The position numbers and the translations under genes were made by a program. Positions 8,527-17,028 of a stretch of DNA of 64,000 bases are shown here, piece after piece; positions within the stretch are counted from its first letter, which is position 1, and every line of letters starts with the position of its first letter. The notes below the pieces were generated by a model that was given only the letters and a program-made list of their open reading frames with translations, had not been told where the DNA came from and searched no databases. The stretch is from Daejeonella sp. JGW-45 (GTDB lineage Bacteria > Bacteroidota > Bacteroidia > Sphingobacteriales > Sphingobacteriaceae). The stretch spans positions 434,001 through 498,000 of the forward strand of contig NZ_JARKNC010000001.1 of assembly GCF_029360805.1 (NCBI RefSeq), read 5' to 3'.

Positions 8527-8748
8527 TTAAGAACGAAGCAAACGCACAAACCTTATAAACGAATATCCTATTAATAAAACTCCGAATGCAATCCTGTAGC
8601 CCTGGGACATGTCAATAGGAAAATCCTTCCAGAACATGATTATTACACCCAAAACGAAATAAAGGGTAAACATCGTGAGGCCCAAAATAAACAGAAATCG
8701 CTTTGCGGGCGATTTCTGTATTTTCTCCTTTTCTTTATTCAATGACAT
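8527..8748 (-). CDS. Small two-helix membrane protein of the tonB locus
   Basis: A 73-aa protein starting MSLNKEKEKIQKSPAKR, with two predicted membrane helices (about residues 19-40 and 49-68). I choose the ATG ending at 8748 because it overlaps the tonB stop by one base (TAATG); the longer frame to 8829 would lie inside tonB and has no membrane-protein character. It ends two bases before the PstS-like lipoprotein. Small proteins occupy this position in similar Bacteroidota loci; the function is unknown. Confidence 0.7.
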   Translation of the reverse strand: MSLNKEKEKIQKSPAKRFLFILGLTMFTLYFVLGVIIMFWKDFPIDMSQGYRIAFGVLLIGYSFIRFVRLLRS

Positions 8749-9572
8749 TATTGTCCAGCTAGCTGGAAGAATATCGGCATTGTATAAGCAACACGAACAG
8801 GACGGCCATTCTGGATACCTGGCTTCCATGCTGGTGCATTCTTAAGTACGCGCATCGCTTCTTCATCACATCCACCACCAATACCGCGTACTACTTTAAT
8901 ATCTGTAAGCTGTCCGTTCTTCTCAACAACAAAGCTCATGATTACACGGCCTGTAATATTGTTTTCACGGGCCATTGGCGGATACTTCAGGTTCTTCTGA
9001 AGATATTTGCCCCATCCTGCCATACCACCCTGGAACTCAGGGAGAACTTCAACGCTCGCGAAATCCTTTATACTATTGTCCTCAACAACCTCCTGTACCT
9101 TTGGAGCCTCGCCTACCGGTTCGTCGATAACGATCTCAGCATCAGGGTTACCTTCAATAGTCTTTTGTCCGGGATCAGCTTCCTTCAGCTCTTCAACTGT
9201 CGGCGGCTCTTCGTCCCTTACTTCCTCAGCTGGTACTACTACCGGAGGAGGGAATTTCACCTGGTCTATTTTTGGCTTCGGTGGCTCCGGTGGAGGAGGA
9301 GGAAGCTCTTCTTTATTGATCGGCGGAGGGGGGGCTAAAACTACCTCGGTAATTTTCTCCTTTTCCTCCTCCGGAAGTATTCCGGAAATATAGCGGATGA
9401 TCAGCGGCAATGAAACCATTACTATAAATAGTAAGGAGCCTATGATCACGGCGCGACTGGTAGTTTTGGAATTGGTTTTCCTCAACTCGTACGCACCATA
9501 GGCTTTATTCCTACCTGCGAATACCACATCAAGCCATTGCGGGTTGAATAAATCTATTTTTGACCCTAACAT
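8748..9572 (-). CDS. tonB: TonB energy-transducing protein
   Basis: TonB couples the proton-motive force harvested by ExbB/ExbD to TonB-dependent outer-membrane receptors. The 274-aa protein has a cytoplasmic segment, one membrane helix (about residues 43-63), and a proline-rich periplasmic spacer with runs such as VVLAPPPPINKEELPPPPPEPP. It ends in a TonB C-terminal domain (about 185-272) with YPPMARENNITGRV and the conserved CDEEAMRVLKNAPAWKPG segment. The N-terminal sequence WLDVVFAGRNKAYGAYELR is typical of Bacteroidota TonB. It follows the second exbD after 36 bases. Confidence 0.93.
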   Translation of the reverse strand: MLGSKIDLFNPQWLDVVFAGRNKAYGAYELRKTNSKTTSRAVIIGSLLFIVMVSLPLIIRYISGILPEEEKEKITEVVLAPPPPINKEELPPPPPEPPKPKIDQVKFPPPVVVPAEEVRDEEPPTVEELKEADPGQKTIEGNPDAEIVIDEPVGEAPKVQEVVEDNSIKDFASVEVLPEFQGGMAGWGKYLQKNLKYPPMARENNITGRVIMSFVVEKNGQLTDIKVVRGIGGGCDEEAMRVLKNAPAWKPGIQNGRPVRVAYTMPIFFQLAGQ

Positions 9573-9608
9573 ATCTTATTTTTTTGAGGGTTAACTAATT
9601 GTGTTAAA

Positions 9609-10160
9609 TTACTTGAGTAAGCCATCACGTTTTAACAAAGCGATATCAGGGTCAGAAATGTCGACAATCGCATACTGTTGTATGTTTGAGACTTTCATTT
9701 CATCCAGTATATCGACGAAATTACGGTAATTTGACTGGTCACTTGGTTTGATCAAAACGATCAAGCCCTTTTTTGGGTCTCCAGTCGCCGCGATAACCTT
9801 CTTTGAATTCTCGATCAAAGCTTTTCTAATTCCATTCCGGCCATAATTATCGACCTGAGGAGGTGTCATAGGCTTATCAACTAATCCCATGTACCATTCG
9901 AGACGATTATTAGCGCCTAAAAGTATCGTCATCGTTCTGTTATCAGCGACGGTTAATTCCTGCTGTTCGGTTTTATCCTTATCCGGCATGGCCATATCCA
10001 TTGCCTGTGGCTTTGCCAATGTAGTGGTAAGCATAAAGAAAGTGATCAGAAGGAAAGCAAGATCCACCATCGCTGTTAGATCCACACGTGTGGACTGCTT
10101 TTTACTTCTAACCTTCCCGCCTTTATTCTTACCCCCGCCGGAGGTATCTAATTCTGCCAT
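9609..10160 (-). CDS. exbD: ExbD/TolR family biopolymer transport protein (second copy)
   Basis: A 183-aa inner-membrane protein with a basic cytoplasmic N-terminus (KSKKQSTR-like) and one helix containing the invariant aspartate in TAMVDLAFLLITFFMLTTTL near residue 33, the proton-path residue of ExbD. A periplasmic domain follows. Only 23 bases separate it from the first exbD. The two ExbD proteins share the DxTAM(V/C)D(V/L)AFLL core but differ strongly elsewhere. They may form a heteromeric ExbD pair within one motor; that is inference. Confidence 0.9.
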   Translation of the reverse strand: MAELDTSGGGKNKGGKVRSKKQSTRVDLTAMVDLAFLLITFFMLTTTLAKPQAMDMAMPDKDKTEQQELTVADNRTMTILLGANNRLEWYMGLVDKPMTPPQVDNYGRNGIRKALIENSKKVIAATGDPKKGLIVLIKPSDQSNYRNFVDILDEMKVSNIQQYAIVDISDPDIALLKRDGLLK

Positions 10161-10183
10161 TGCGTTTTAATTAAATTATACGA

Positions 10184-10807
10184 TTACTCTTCAGATGCTC
10201 TCAACGAAGTGATTAAACTGAATTTATTAATATTCTGGTCCTGCAGGATGCTTGTAACTTTCTTTATTTGTGGATATTCTTCGCGGGAATCTCCTTTGAT
10301 ACTCACACGCATATCTACATTATGAAGCTCTTTCGTCGCGTACCTGGCAGAAAGGATCCAATTGTGCAGTTCAGAAGGATTCTGGCCTATCGAATCAGTA
10401 GGAATTCCCGGCTGCAAACCTTCTTTGTTCCTTTCGTCACCCTTCAGCGCAATTATCTGTTTTAAATTACCGATCGGAACCCCGAAACTCTCAATTAATG
10501 AGAATCTGAGTTTTTCCTCTTCAGTGAACTGCATTGAATACTTCTCTCCCATCAGCTCCAGGGTACGAACCCTTATAGGCTGCCCGGGAACGCCAAAAAA
10601 CACTTTCCCCTGGCCTACGGTCAACGTTGCAATATCTGAATCCGGCAGCTTAAACTTAACCGTTGATGCCGGGGTGTCCACAGGAAGCGGTTCTGGCTGA
10701 CGAGCGGTTGCTGTTAAAATAAAGAATGTAAGCAACAAAAACGCCACATCGCACATCGCTGTCATGTCGATAGCTGTACTTTTTCTGGCAACTTTAGCTC
10801 TTGGCAT
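10184..10807 (-). CDS. exbD: ExbD/TolR family biopolymer transport protein (first copy)
   Basis: A 207-aa ExbD-type protein with the motif IDMTAMCDVAFLLLTFFILTAT near residue 13-33; the Asp in MCDVAF is the conserved proton-carrying residue. The longer periplasmic part includes a region (about residues 85-140) not found in the second copy. It is the first gene after exbB but is separated from it by a 91-base gap with a strong hairpin, so its expression may be set below that of exbB. Confidence 0.9.
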   Translation of the reverse strand: MPRAKVARKSTAIDMTAMCDVAFLLLTFFILTATARQPEPLPVDTPASTVKFKLPDSDIATLTVGQGKVFFGVPGQPIRVRTLELMGEKYSMQFTEEEKLRFSLIESFGVPIGNLKQIIALKGDERNKEGLQPGIPTDSIGQNPSELHNWILSARYATKELHNVDMRVSIKGDSREEYPQIKKVTSILQDQNINKFSLITSLRASEE

Positions 10808-10850
10808 AGTTTATATTATAATATTAAAAGATCCTGTTATTATATAGATG

Positions 10851-10888
10851 AAAAGATTCCGGGTTTTCCATAAAGCCCGGAATCTTTT
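10851..10888 (-). terminator. Perfect hairpin between exbB and exbD (partial terminator or mRNA stabiliser)
   Basis: A perfect 13-bp stem, AAAAGATTCCGGG (10851-10863) against its complement (10876-10888), with a 12-base loop and four T residues ending the downstream arm on the minus strand. It lies after exbB and before exbD within an otherwise tight cluster. Either partial termination or protection of the exbB 3' end would favour ExbB over ExbD. Confidence 0.75.
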
Positions 10889-10898
10889 TTCAAATATA

Positions 10899-11726
10899 TT
10901 ATTTATGAGTACTGGCGTACGTTTGAACGATTGAGAAACCGGCTTCGTCAATTGCATAAGTTAACTTATCAATTTTTGACGTAAACAAATTATACATAAC
11001 GATGGCTAATGCTGAAGTAGCAATACCAGTCGCCGTATTAATAAGAGCTTCAGAGATACCATTCGCAAGAGCCGCCTGATCTGGTGATCCTGCAGTTGAC
11101 AATGCCGCGAAGGCCTTGATCATACCTGTTACAGTTCCCAAAAGACCCATCAAAGTACCGATAGATACTAATGTTGCGATAACTGTAAGGTTTTGCTCAA
11201 GCATTGGCATTTCTAATGCTGTAGCTTCTTCGATATCCTTTTGGATAGCCAGACATTTTTGCTCAGTATCCATTTTAGTTTCAATTTCCATTTCCTTGTA
11301 CTTTTTCAAGCCGGATTTGATAACGTTTGCGACAGAGCCTTCTTGTTTATCACACTCAGAAATAGCTGCGTCGATATTTCCTGCACCAATAAATCCCTGG
11401 ATCTTTTTAACAAAAGCATCGATGTTACCTTTTCCGGTAGCTTTGCTGATTACGAAGAAACGCTCAAAAGAAAATACGATTACCATAAGGAACAATCCCA
11501 TTAATACAGGTACTACATAACCGCCTTTGTAAACCATTCCGAAGTAATTACCTGGCAGTGGGTGGCCGTTTTCAGGATCGCCTCCTTCAAAGTTCGATGG
11601 ATCGCCCATTACGAATTTCCATAAAAGTACTCCTACAAGGATACAAAGTACGATAGACAGACTTGCAAAAATGCTTGAACCAGAGCTCTCTTTCTTCGCT
11701 GTTGTTGGTTTTGGTGCGTTCGCCAT
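10899..11726 (-). CDS. exbB: MotA/TolQ/ExbB proton channel family protein
   Basis: A 275-aa ExbB-type motor protein of the Ton system. Helices are visible at about residues 21-40, 68-88, 172-195 and 217-245. The last two carry the conserved TolQ/ExbB pattern LLGTVTGMIKAFAAL and ISEALINTATGIATSALAIVMYN, which line the proton pathway. It is the first gene of the locus. The N-terminal alanine/lysine-rich extension (MANAPKPTTAKKE) is common in Bacteroidota ExbB proteins. Confidence 0.92.
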   Translation of the reverse strand: MANAPKPTTAKKESSGSSIFASLSIVLCILVGVLLWKFVMGDPSNFEGGDPENGHPLPGNYFGMVYKGGYVVPVLMGLFLMVIVFSFERFFVISKATGKGNIDAFVKKIQGFIGAGNIDAAISECDKQEGSVANVIKSGLKKYKEMEIETKMDTEQKCLAIQKDIEEATALEMPMLEQNLTVIATLVSIGTLMGLLGTVTGMIKAFAALSTAGSPDQAALANGISEALINTATGIATSALAIVMYNLFTSKIDKLTYAIDEAGFSIVQTYASTHK

Positions 11727-12207
11727 TTTTTTAATTTTTAAATTTTAGTTGTTGATTAAATGTATGAGTTAATTGATTTTGTGTTTGCGTATTATTTTTA
11801 AATGTTTTAAAATAAAATATCAATATTATGTTCGCCGATATAACGGATAACAAAAATATAATTTTCGATTTAATAAAAAATTATTTGTGAATTTATTAAT
11901 CCTATTTGTTCAGTCCTTTAAATCCATCCCTAGAATTAAGCAAGAGCAATGCTGTTCTAAAAGAAGATAACCACTTTGTGACTATCATTTTACAATGAAA
12001 ACTATTTTTTATTGCAAATGCAAATTTAGGTTTGGTTTTTAACGAAAATATAAAAAATACACTTCTATTTCCGGATACAATTTGCTGATTTTCAATATAC
12101 TTAAAGAAATGTTTAAAATTTGATACATTGTAACATTGGGTTTAAACGTTTTAAACGGGCTTTTGGTATTTACATGAAAATCACATAATTATAACATATA
12201 ATTAACC
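11727..12207. other. AT-rich gene-free region upstream of exbB
   Basis: About 480 bases between exbB (read leftward) and the 3' end of the SUI1-type gene. It should hold the exbB promoter; the best minus-strand match is TACATTTA about 40 bases before the start, one base off the consensus, with no clear -33 partner. An A/T palindrome-like stretch (GGGTTTAAACG TTTTAAACGGG) lies near 12138-12158. I see no coding frame or RNA gene. Confidence 0.5.
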
Positions 12208-12552
12208 TTACCCGCCCGCTTTTTTAACCTTGTAACCATCCCCAAGAAGCATGGCAACTACCTTATCCCTGAAATCTCCCTGGATCAAAATCTCTCCGCC
12301 TTTGGCCGAGCCTCCTACTCCGCATTTTTGCTTGAGCTTTTTACCTAGTATAGCCAGGTCTTCGTCTGTGCCCCGGAAACCGGTGATAAGTGTAACTGCT
12401 TTCCCGTTCCTTTGTTTCTTATCAAGCTGAACCCGCAGATCCTGCGCGCCCGGCGGAAGGGTACTTACAATGTCATTGAGTTCTTCCTGGTACTCAAAGT
12501 CCGGATCTGTAGAGTAAACCACGCCCGATATGTTTCTATTTTTCTTCGACAT
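12208..12552 (-). CDS. SUI1/eIF1-like translation initiation factor (YciH family)
   Basis: A 114-aa basic protein whose C-terminal two thirds form an SUI1 fold: [14 protein letters not shown], then [19 protein letters not shown] and [21 protein letters not shown]. The KxKCGxGGSxK block is the family signature. YciH proteins are thought to act on the small ribosomal subunit during start-site selection; the bacterial role is not firmly settled. It lies five bases after the lipid-kinase gene and is probably cotranscribed with it. Confidence 0.88.
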   Translation of the reverse strand: MSKKNRNISGVVYSTDPDFEYQEELNDIVSTLPPGAQDLRVQLDKKQRNGKAVTLITGFRGTDEDLAILGKKLKQKCGVGGSAKGGEILIQGDFRDKVVAMLLGDGYKVKKAGG

Positions 12553-12557
12553 AAAAT

Positions 12558-13430
12558 TTAAGTTAATACTGAGAGGGATAAAGGTTTTATCTCAATCTGC
12601 AATTCCGAAGCCATATCGCAAGGCTCGCCGTCCAGGTGAATTGTTCCCCGCCCCTCTCTCACAATTCGAATTTTTTTACCTTTTATGATCTCAACATATT
12701 TTGACTTGTGAGTACTTCTGCTGAACATCCGGTATCCCAGAACAGGAAACTGGTATAAAGGGAACGGCTTAGTAATACATACGTCAAGAAGCCCATCTTT
12801 AAGAGATGCGAAAGGAGATATATGCGCATTATTACCAAATTGCGATGAATTAGCAATACTTATCATAAAAGCGTCCCTGTTAATCCGCTTGCCATCAATC
12901 TCCAAAATATAATGCTGACACTGATAGTTCGTAATCTCCGTAATCGCAGTTTTTACGTATCCCCCAAGACCTCTTTTTACATTACTGGCGAAAACGGCAC
13001 TAATATGAGCGTCGAAACCAATACCTGCCATATTAAAGAAACTTCTTCCATTAAACGTTCCAGAGTCAATCCGGTTTACGTTCAATTTATTCAATCTTTG
13101 TACAGCCTGCTTATCATTTAATGGTATCCCAAGTGACCGGGCTAATCCATTGCCTGAGCCATAAGGTATAATGCCAATGATCTTGCCCGACCCTTCTACT
13201 GCGGATGCTATCTCGTTAATTGTCCCGTCGCCTCCTACTGCAACCAGGATATTTGTGTCACCCTCAACCATCTCCTTTGCCAACTGGTGAGCATGTCCCG
13301 CTGCTTCTGTAAAGATGTACGTGGGGCAAAATTTAGCTGGATCTATAAATTTATCAGCCATTTCCGGAAAATTTAATTTGGTTTTGCCCCCGGAAATGGG
13401 GTTGATAAAAAATGTTATATTTTTTTTCAA
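12558..13430 (-). CDS. Diacylglycerol/sphingosine kinase-like lipid kinase (YegS/LCB5 family)
   Basis: A 290-aa protein with a DAGK catalytic domain: [12 protein letters not shown] at residues 7-18 (phosphate-binding start), [13 protein letters not shown] near 63 (the GGDGT nucleotide motif) and [18 protein letters not shown] near 90. The C-terminal beta-sandwich ends with LDGEPCDM. It phosphorylates a lipid or lipid-like alcohol; the substrate cannot be read from sequence. In Sphingobacteriaceae, which make sphingolipids, a sphingoid substrate is possible (inference). It diverges from metK and has its own promoter. Confidence 0.87.
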   Translation of the reverse strand: MKKNITFFINPISGGKTKLNFPEMADKFIDPAKFCPTYIFTEAAGHAHQLAKEMVEGDTNILVAVGGDGTINEIASAVEGSGKIIGIIPYGSGNGLARSLGIPLNDKQAVQRLNKLNVNRIDSGTFNGRSFFNMAGIGFDAHISAVFASNVKRGLGGYVKTAITEITNYQCQHYILEIDGKRINRDAFMISIANSSQFGNNAHISPFASLKDGLLDVCITKPFPLYQFPVLGYRMFSRSTHKSKYVEIIKGKKIRIVREGRGTIHLDGEPCDMASELQIEIKPLSLSVLT

Positions 13431-13449
13431 TTAAAGTTCGTTTAAAACT

Positions 13450-13457
13450 CAAAAATA
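13450..13457 (-). promoter_or_regulatory. -7 element for the lipid-kinase/SUI1 operon
   Basis: TATTTTTG on the minus strand matches TAnnTTTG and lies about 20 bases before the start of the lipid-kinase gene. I see no convincing -33 TTG at the usual distance. Confidence 0.55.
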
Positions 13458-13490
13458 CCGTTAAATTTTCTCAGAACTTAAAAATTATCC

Positions 13491-13498
13491 TACTTTTG
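13491..13498 (+). promoter_or_regulatory. -7 element for metK
   Basis: TACTTTTG matches the Bacteroidota -7 consensus TAnnTTTG. The implied start near 13503-13505 puts the riboswitch-like element at the extreme 5' end of a leader of about 135 bases. Confidence 0.6.
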
Positions 13499-13510
13499 CA
13501 ATGCAAAAAA

Positions 13511-13562
13511 GTGGATCGATTTGCGTTGATTGCAACCACGTAAAAAAAAGTGCTAAAACATA
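13511..13562 (+). promoter_or_regulatory. SAM-II-like riboswitch in the metK leader
   Basis: Stem P1 is GTGG (13511-13514) with CCAC (13536-13539). The loop contains GATTT, seven bases, then TTGCA directly before the P1 3' strand, followed by GT, an A-rich joint and GCTAAA (13552-13557). These blocks and their spacings (7 and 17 bases) match my recollection of the metX-type SAM-II aptamer. Weak points: a 3-base insertion between the P1 5' strand and GATTT, and a pseudoknot stem that I can pair only imperfectly (TGCGTT with AACATA, one mismatch). The same DNA can also be read as a 38-codon frame from 13501, but that ATG lies upstream of the predicted transcript start. Confidence 0.6.
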
Positions 13563-13638
13563 CTCTGATTTTTACCTGCCTGCTGTTAATGCTTTCTTTC
13601 TTCTGATAAAATATTAACGATTTAATTAATAAACCTTT

Positions 13639-14895
13639 ATGCCTTATTTATTTACCTCGGAATCCGTTTCAGAAGGACATCCGGACAAGGTTTCAGATCA
13701 GATATCTGATGCATTAATTGATAATTTCTTAGCCTGGGATGCGGATTCGAAAGTAGCATGTGAAACCCTCGTTACCACGGGACTTGTTGTGCTTGCTGGC
13801 GAGGTAAAATCACAGACTTATCTGGATGTTCAAAAAATCGCCCGTGATGTGGTCCGCAAAATAGGATACACTAAATCTGAGTACATGTTCGAAGCAGATT
13901 CATGCGGAGTTATTTCAGCTATCCATGAGCAATCGGCCGACATCAATCAGGGAGTCGACAGAGTTAAAAAACAGGATCAGGGAGCTGGCGATCAGGGTAT
14001 GATGTTCGGTTACGCAACAAGCGAAACTGAAAACTATATGCCTTTAGCCCTCGACCTTGCCCACAAAATATTGGTTGAACTTGCTGCGCTTCGCCGCGAG
14101 GATTCAGCGATAAAATATCTTCGTCCTGACGCAAAATCACAGGTAACCATTGAATATAGCGATGATCACAGGCCGATCCGTATCGACGCAATCGTTGTTT
14201 CAACCCAGCATGACGACTTCGACAGTGAATCAGCGATGCAGAAGAAGATCCAGGATGATATCATTTCCATCCTTATCCCAAGGGTGAAAGCGCAGTTAAA
14301 GCCTGAACTTCAGTCGTTATTTACTGATGCCATTAAATACCATATCAACCCAACGGGTAAATTCGTTATCGGAGGTCCACACGGTGACACTGGATTGACA
14401 GGCCGCAAGATCATCGTTGATACTTACGGCGGTAAAGGTGCACACGGTGGCGGAGCATTCTCTGGCAAAGACCCTTCAAAAGTGGATCGTTCAGCAGCTT
14501 ATGCTACACGTCACATTGCTAAGAACCTGGTTGCAGCGGGAGTTTGTGACGAAATCCTGGTACAAGTATCCTACGCCATTGGCGTAAAGGATCCGATGGG
14601 AATTTTTGTAGATACCTATGGAACGGCTAAGGTTGACTTTAACGACGGGGAGATCGCACAAAAGATCGCTTCCATTTTTGACATGACTCCTTACGGAATC
14701 GAAACCCGTTTGAAACTTCGCAATCCTATATATTCTGAAACTGCGGCTTATGGTCATATGGGACGGAAAAGCGAAACAGTAACTAAAACCTTCACCGGCT
14801 CAAACGGAGAGAAGAAAACTGTTGAGGTAGAACTATTTACCTGGGAGAAACTTGATTTTGTTTCTAAAGTTAAGGAAGCTTTCAAGATCAACTAA
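13639..14895 (+). CDS. metK: S-adenosylmethionine synthetase
   Basis: Makes S-adenosylmethionine from methionine and ATP in the cytoplasm. The 418-aa protein starts [18 protein letters not shown], which includes the methionine/ATP-binding SEGHPDK motif. It also shows [12 protein letters not shown] (the GAGDQG signature near residue 116) and [15 protein letters not shown] near 270 (phosphate-binding GGGAFSxKD). The length is a little above the usual 385-400 aa because of small insertions near residue 170. A riboswitch-like leader upstream would give feedback by its own product. A strong terminator follows. Confidence 0.97.
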   Translation: MPYLFTSESVSEGHPDKVSDQISDALIDNFLAWDADSKVACETLVTTGLVVLAGEVKSQTYLDVQKIARDVVRKIGYTKSEYMFEADSCGVISAIHEQSADINQGVDRVKKQDQGAGDQGMMFGYATSETENYMPLALDLAHKILVELAALRREDSAIKYLRPDAKSQVTIEYSDDHRPIRIDAIVVSTQHDDFDSESAMQKKIQDDIISILIPRVKAQLKPELQSLFTDAIKYHINPTGKFVIGGPHGDTGLTGRKIIVDTYGGKGAHGGGAFSGKDPSKVDRSAAYATRHIAKNLVAAGVCDEILVQVSYAIGVKDPMGIFVDTYGTAKVDFNDGEIAQKIASIFDMTPYGIETRLKLRNPIYSETAAYGHMGRKSETVTKTFTGSNGEKKTVEVELFTWEKLDFVSKVKEAFKIN

Positions 14896-14915
14896 TTACT
14901 TGGTTCTTAATTAAT

Positions 14916-14955
14916 AAAAAGCCCTCTTTTTTCACGGAAAAGAGGGCTTTTTTTA
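14916..14955 (+). terminator. metK terminator
   Basis: A perfect 15-bp stem (AAAAAGCCCTCTTTT at 14916-14930 and its complement at 14938-14952) with a 7-base loop and a T-run, 20 bases after the metK stop. The Nudix gene starts 15 bases later. Confidence 0.92.
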
Positions 14956-14969
14956 TTTATTATTGTGAG

Positions 14970-15524
14970 ATGGCCGGTCAACACAAGAATCCCTGGAAAA
15001 CGCTCTCTGAAAAAAAGATCTATGAAAATCCGTGGATAAGCCTTACGGAATCCCAGGTGATTAATCCGGGGGGTGGAACAGGAATTTACGGAAAAGTTCA
15101 TTTTAAAAATCTGGCAATAGGTGTCGTCGTACTGGATGAAGAATATAATACCTGGCTGGTGGGACAGTACCGTTATGTACCTGACCAATATAGCTGGGAA
15201 ATCCCTGAGGGAGGCGGGAAGCTTGAAACTGATCCATTAGATTCAGCAAAAAGAGAATTGCTCGAAGAGACCGGAATATCAGCTGCTTCCTGGGTTGAAA
15301 TACAGCGAATGCACCTTTCCAATTCCGTGAGTGATGAACTGGCTATTATCTATTTAGCACAGAACCTGAGTTTCGGGGATTCAGACCCCGAGGAAACCGA
15401 GGAACTCAGCATTCTCAAGCTGCCGTTTAAGAATGCTTATAAAATGGTCATCGACGGAGAAATTACAGACTCTATGAGTGTAGCAGCAATATTAAAAGTG
15501 AAATTATTAAACATTGTTCCTTAA
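14970..15524 (+). CDS. Nudix hydrolase (ADP-ribose pyrophosphatase-like)
   Basis: A 184-aa Nudix protein. The Nudix box is visible near residues 75-97 as GGGKLETDPLDSAKRELLEE followed by TGI, with the REL.EE.TG core intact and one residue more than usual between the first Glu and the Arg. The N-terminal part (WISLTESQVINPGGG, YGKVHFKNLAIGVVVL) and the position of the box resemble ADP-sugar pyrophosphatases of the NudF type. The substrate is inferred from overall shape only. It lies between metK and a PlsC-type gene on the same strand. Confidence 0.85.
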   Translation: MAGQHKNPWKTLSEKKIYENPWISLTESQVINPGGGTGIYGKVHFKNLAIGVVVLDEEYNTWLVGQYRYVPDQYSWEIPEGGGKLETDPLDSAKRELLEETGISAASWVEIQRMHLSNSVSDELAIIYLAQNLSFGDSDPEETEELSILKLPFKNAYKMVIDGEITDSMSVAAILKVKLLNIVP

Positions 15525-15549
15525 ATTATAAGGTATATTTTTATTGCAT

Positions 15550-16296
15550 ATGAACAAATTGCTGGGCTATATTTTTACACCTTTACATTACTTGTTCTTT
15601 GGTCTTACCCTCTGCATATTCCACCCCGTCCAGTGGATCTCATTTAAACTTGGCGGAATAGAAGCGCACAAAAAATCTGTCGACCTGATGAACCTGTTCC
15701 TGCTGGGAACATATTTTATTATGGGGGCCAGGATAAAATTCAGAAATGAATTCGCATCATATCTTGAAAGGCCTGTCATTTTTATAGCCAACCACCAGAG
15801 TATGTATGATATACCTCCCCTGATCTGGTTTCTCCGCAGATATCATGCAAAGTTCATTTCCAAGATCGAACTCACCCGCGGAATTCCCGGTATCTCGATC
15901 AACCTGAAGTATGGCGGCGGCGCTAATATTGACAGAAAGGATAGCAAACAAGCAGTCTCAGAGATTTTGAAGCTTAGTAGCAGGATGAAGGATAACAACT
16001 GGTCGGCAGTTATATTCCCGGAAGGAACACGTTCGCGGAATGGAAAGTTAAAGGACTTTGCAGTAGGCGGGGTTGCTACCCTGTTGAAAAAATGCCCTCA
16101 GGCACTGATTGTACCTGTAGCAATTCAGGGATCATGGAAGTTTGTCCGCTTTGGGGCCTTCCCTCTCAGCTTCGGCGAAAAAATGAGCTGGACGGTACTG
16201 GAGCCAATTGAAAAGTCAGAAAAATCACTGGAAGAAATAGTGCTCCAGGCCGAGAATGCTATAAGAGACATTGTTGAAGAACGCCAGATTAAATAA
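15550..16296 (+). CDS. 1-acyl-sn-glycerol-3-phosphate acyltransferase (PlsC family)
   Basis: Acylates lysophosphatidic acid in phospholipid synthesis. I start it at the ATG at 15550; a TTG six bases upstream is less likely. The 248-aa protein has a hydrophobic N-terminal segment (LLGYIFTPLHYLFFGLTL) for membrane anchoring, the catalytic NHQSMYD (HxxxxD) near residue 80, and the glycerophosphate-binding FPEGTRSRNG near 157. It starts 25 bases after the Nudix gene and ends 11 bases before the convergent LytTR regulator gene. Confidence 0.9.
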   Translation: MNKLLGYIFTPLHYLFFGLTLCIFHPVQWISFKLGGIEAHKKSVDLMNLFLLGTYFIMGARIKFRNEFASYLERPVIFIANHQSMYDIPPLIWFLRRYHAKFISKIELTRGIPGISINLKYGGGANIDRKDSKQAVSEILKLSSRMKDNNWSAVIFPEGTRSRNGKLKDFAVGGVATLLKKCPQALIVPVAIQGSWKFVRFGAFPLSFGEKMSWTVLEPIEKSEKSLEEIVLQAENAIRDIVEERQIK

Positions 16297-16307
16297 ATCT
16301 CTCGTTA

Positions 16308-17027
16308 CTAGCCAATGTTTTTATCTTCAATCTGCTTAAAGAAATATTCCCTGTAAGTATCTCCGATTGGAATGATCTTTTCTCCTATCTGAATCCGGCT
16401 CCGTTCAATACTCTCGATCTTTCCGACTGCCACAATGTAGGATTTGTGCACGCGTATAAAAGATTTTGCAGGCAAAGACTCCTCCATTTTCTTCATGTTC
16501 TGAAGAGTAATGATTCTCTCCGACTTAGTAAATATCGAAATATAATCTTTCAGACCTTCTATGTAAAGAATATCATCGAGGTATATTTTTTGGATCTTAT
16601 GCTCCGTTTTAACAAAAATAAAATCGTGGCTTCCCTGAGGAGCGGGCTGTTCTGAAGTCGACGGCTGACCGTTGCCATTGTTCTGAAGAACCTTTTGTGC
16701 CGCTTTATAAAAACGGTCAAACGCTATAGGCTTCAGCAGGTAATCTACCACATCCAACTCATAGCCATCCAGGGCATATTGGGAATAAGCGGTGGTAAGG
16801 ATGACATCACATTTGCCATTTATGATCTTCAGGAACTGGATCCCCGTAAGCTCAGGCATCTGAACATCCAGGAAAACGAGGTCTATAGCATCACTTTGTA
16901 CAAGAGATAAGCCTTCTATAGCACTTGTTGTGGTCTTAACAAGTGTGAGAAACGGTACTTTACTTATATAATCTTCAAGAATATCAAGCGCAAGAGGCTC
17001 ATCATCAACAACAAGGCAGCGTATCAT
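16308..17027 (-). CDS. LytTR-family response regulator
   Basis: A 239-aa two-component regulator. The receiver domain (1-120) has the acidic pocket VVDDEP, the phosphoacceptor Asp in LVFLDVQMPELTG near residue 54, the Thr/Ser in LTTAYS and the Lys in LLKPI. After a glutamine/proline-rich linker, the C-terminal LytTR DNA-binding domain (about 135-235) has FIFVKTEHKIQKIYLDDILYI-like strands and FIRVHKSYIV. It starts two bases after the histidine kinase gene, so the two are a cognate pair. Direct repeats upstream of the kinase are candidate binding sites. Confidence 0.93.
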   Translation of the reverse strand: MIRCLVVDDEPLALDILEDYISKVPFLTLVKTTTSAIEGLSLVQSDAIDLVFLDVQMPELTGIQFLKIINGKCDVILTTAYSQYALDGYELDVVDYLLKPIAFDRFYKAAQKVLQNNGNGQPSTSEQPAPQGSHDFIFVKTEHKIQKIYLDDILYIEGLKDYISIFTKSERIITLQNMKKMEESLPAKSFIRVHKSYIVAVGKIESIERSRIQIGEKIIPIGDTYREYFFKQIEDKNIG

Positions 17028-17028
17028 T

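Noticed and set aside
8749-8829. 27-residue extension of the small membrane protein in the tonB locus
   Set aside because: It overlaps tonB coding sequence out of frame; the ATG overlapping the tonB stop is the natural start.
13501-13617. 38-codon frame with CxxC (starts MQKSGSICVDC) in the metK leader
   Set aside because: Its ATG lies two bases after the -7 element, upstream of the expected transcript start; the same bases are better explained by SAM-II-like blocks.
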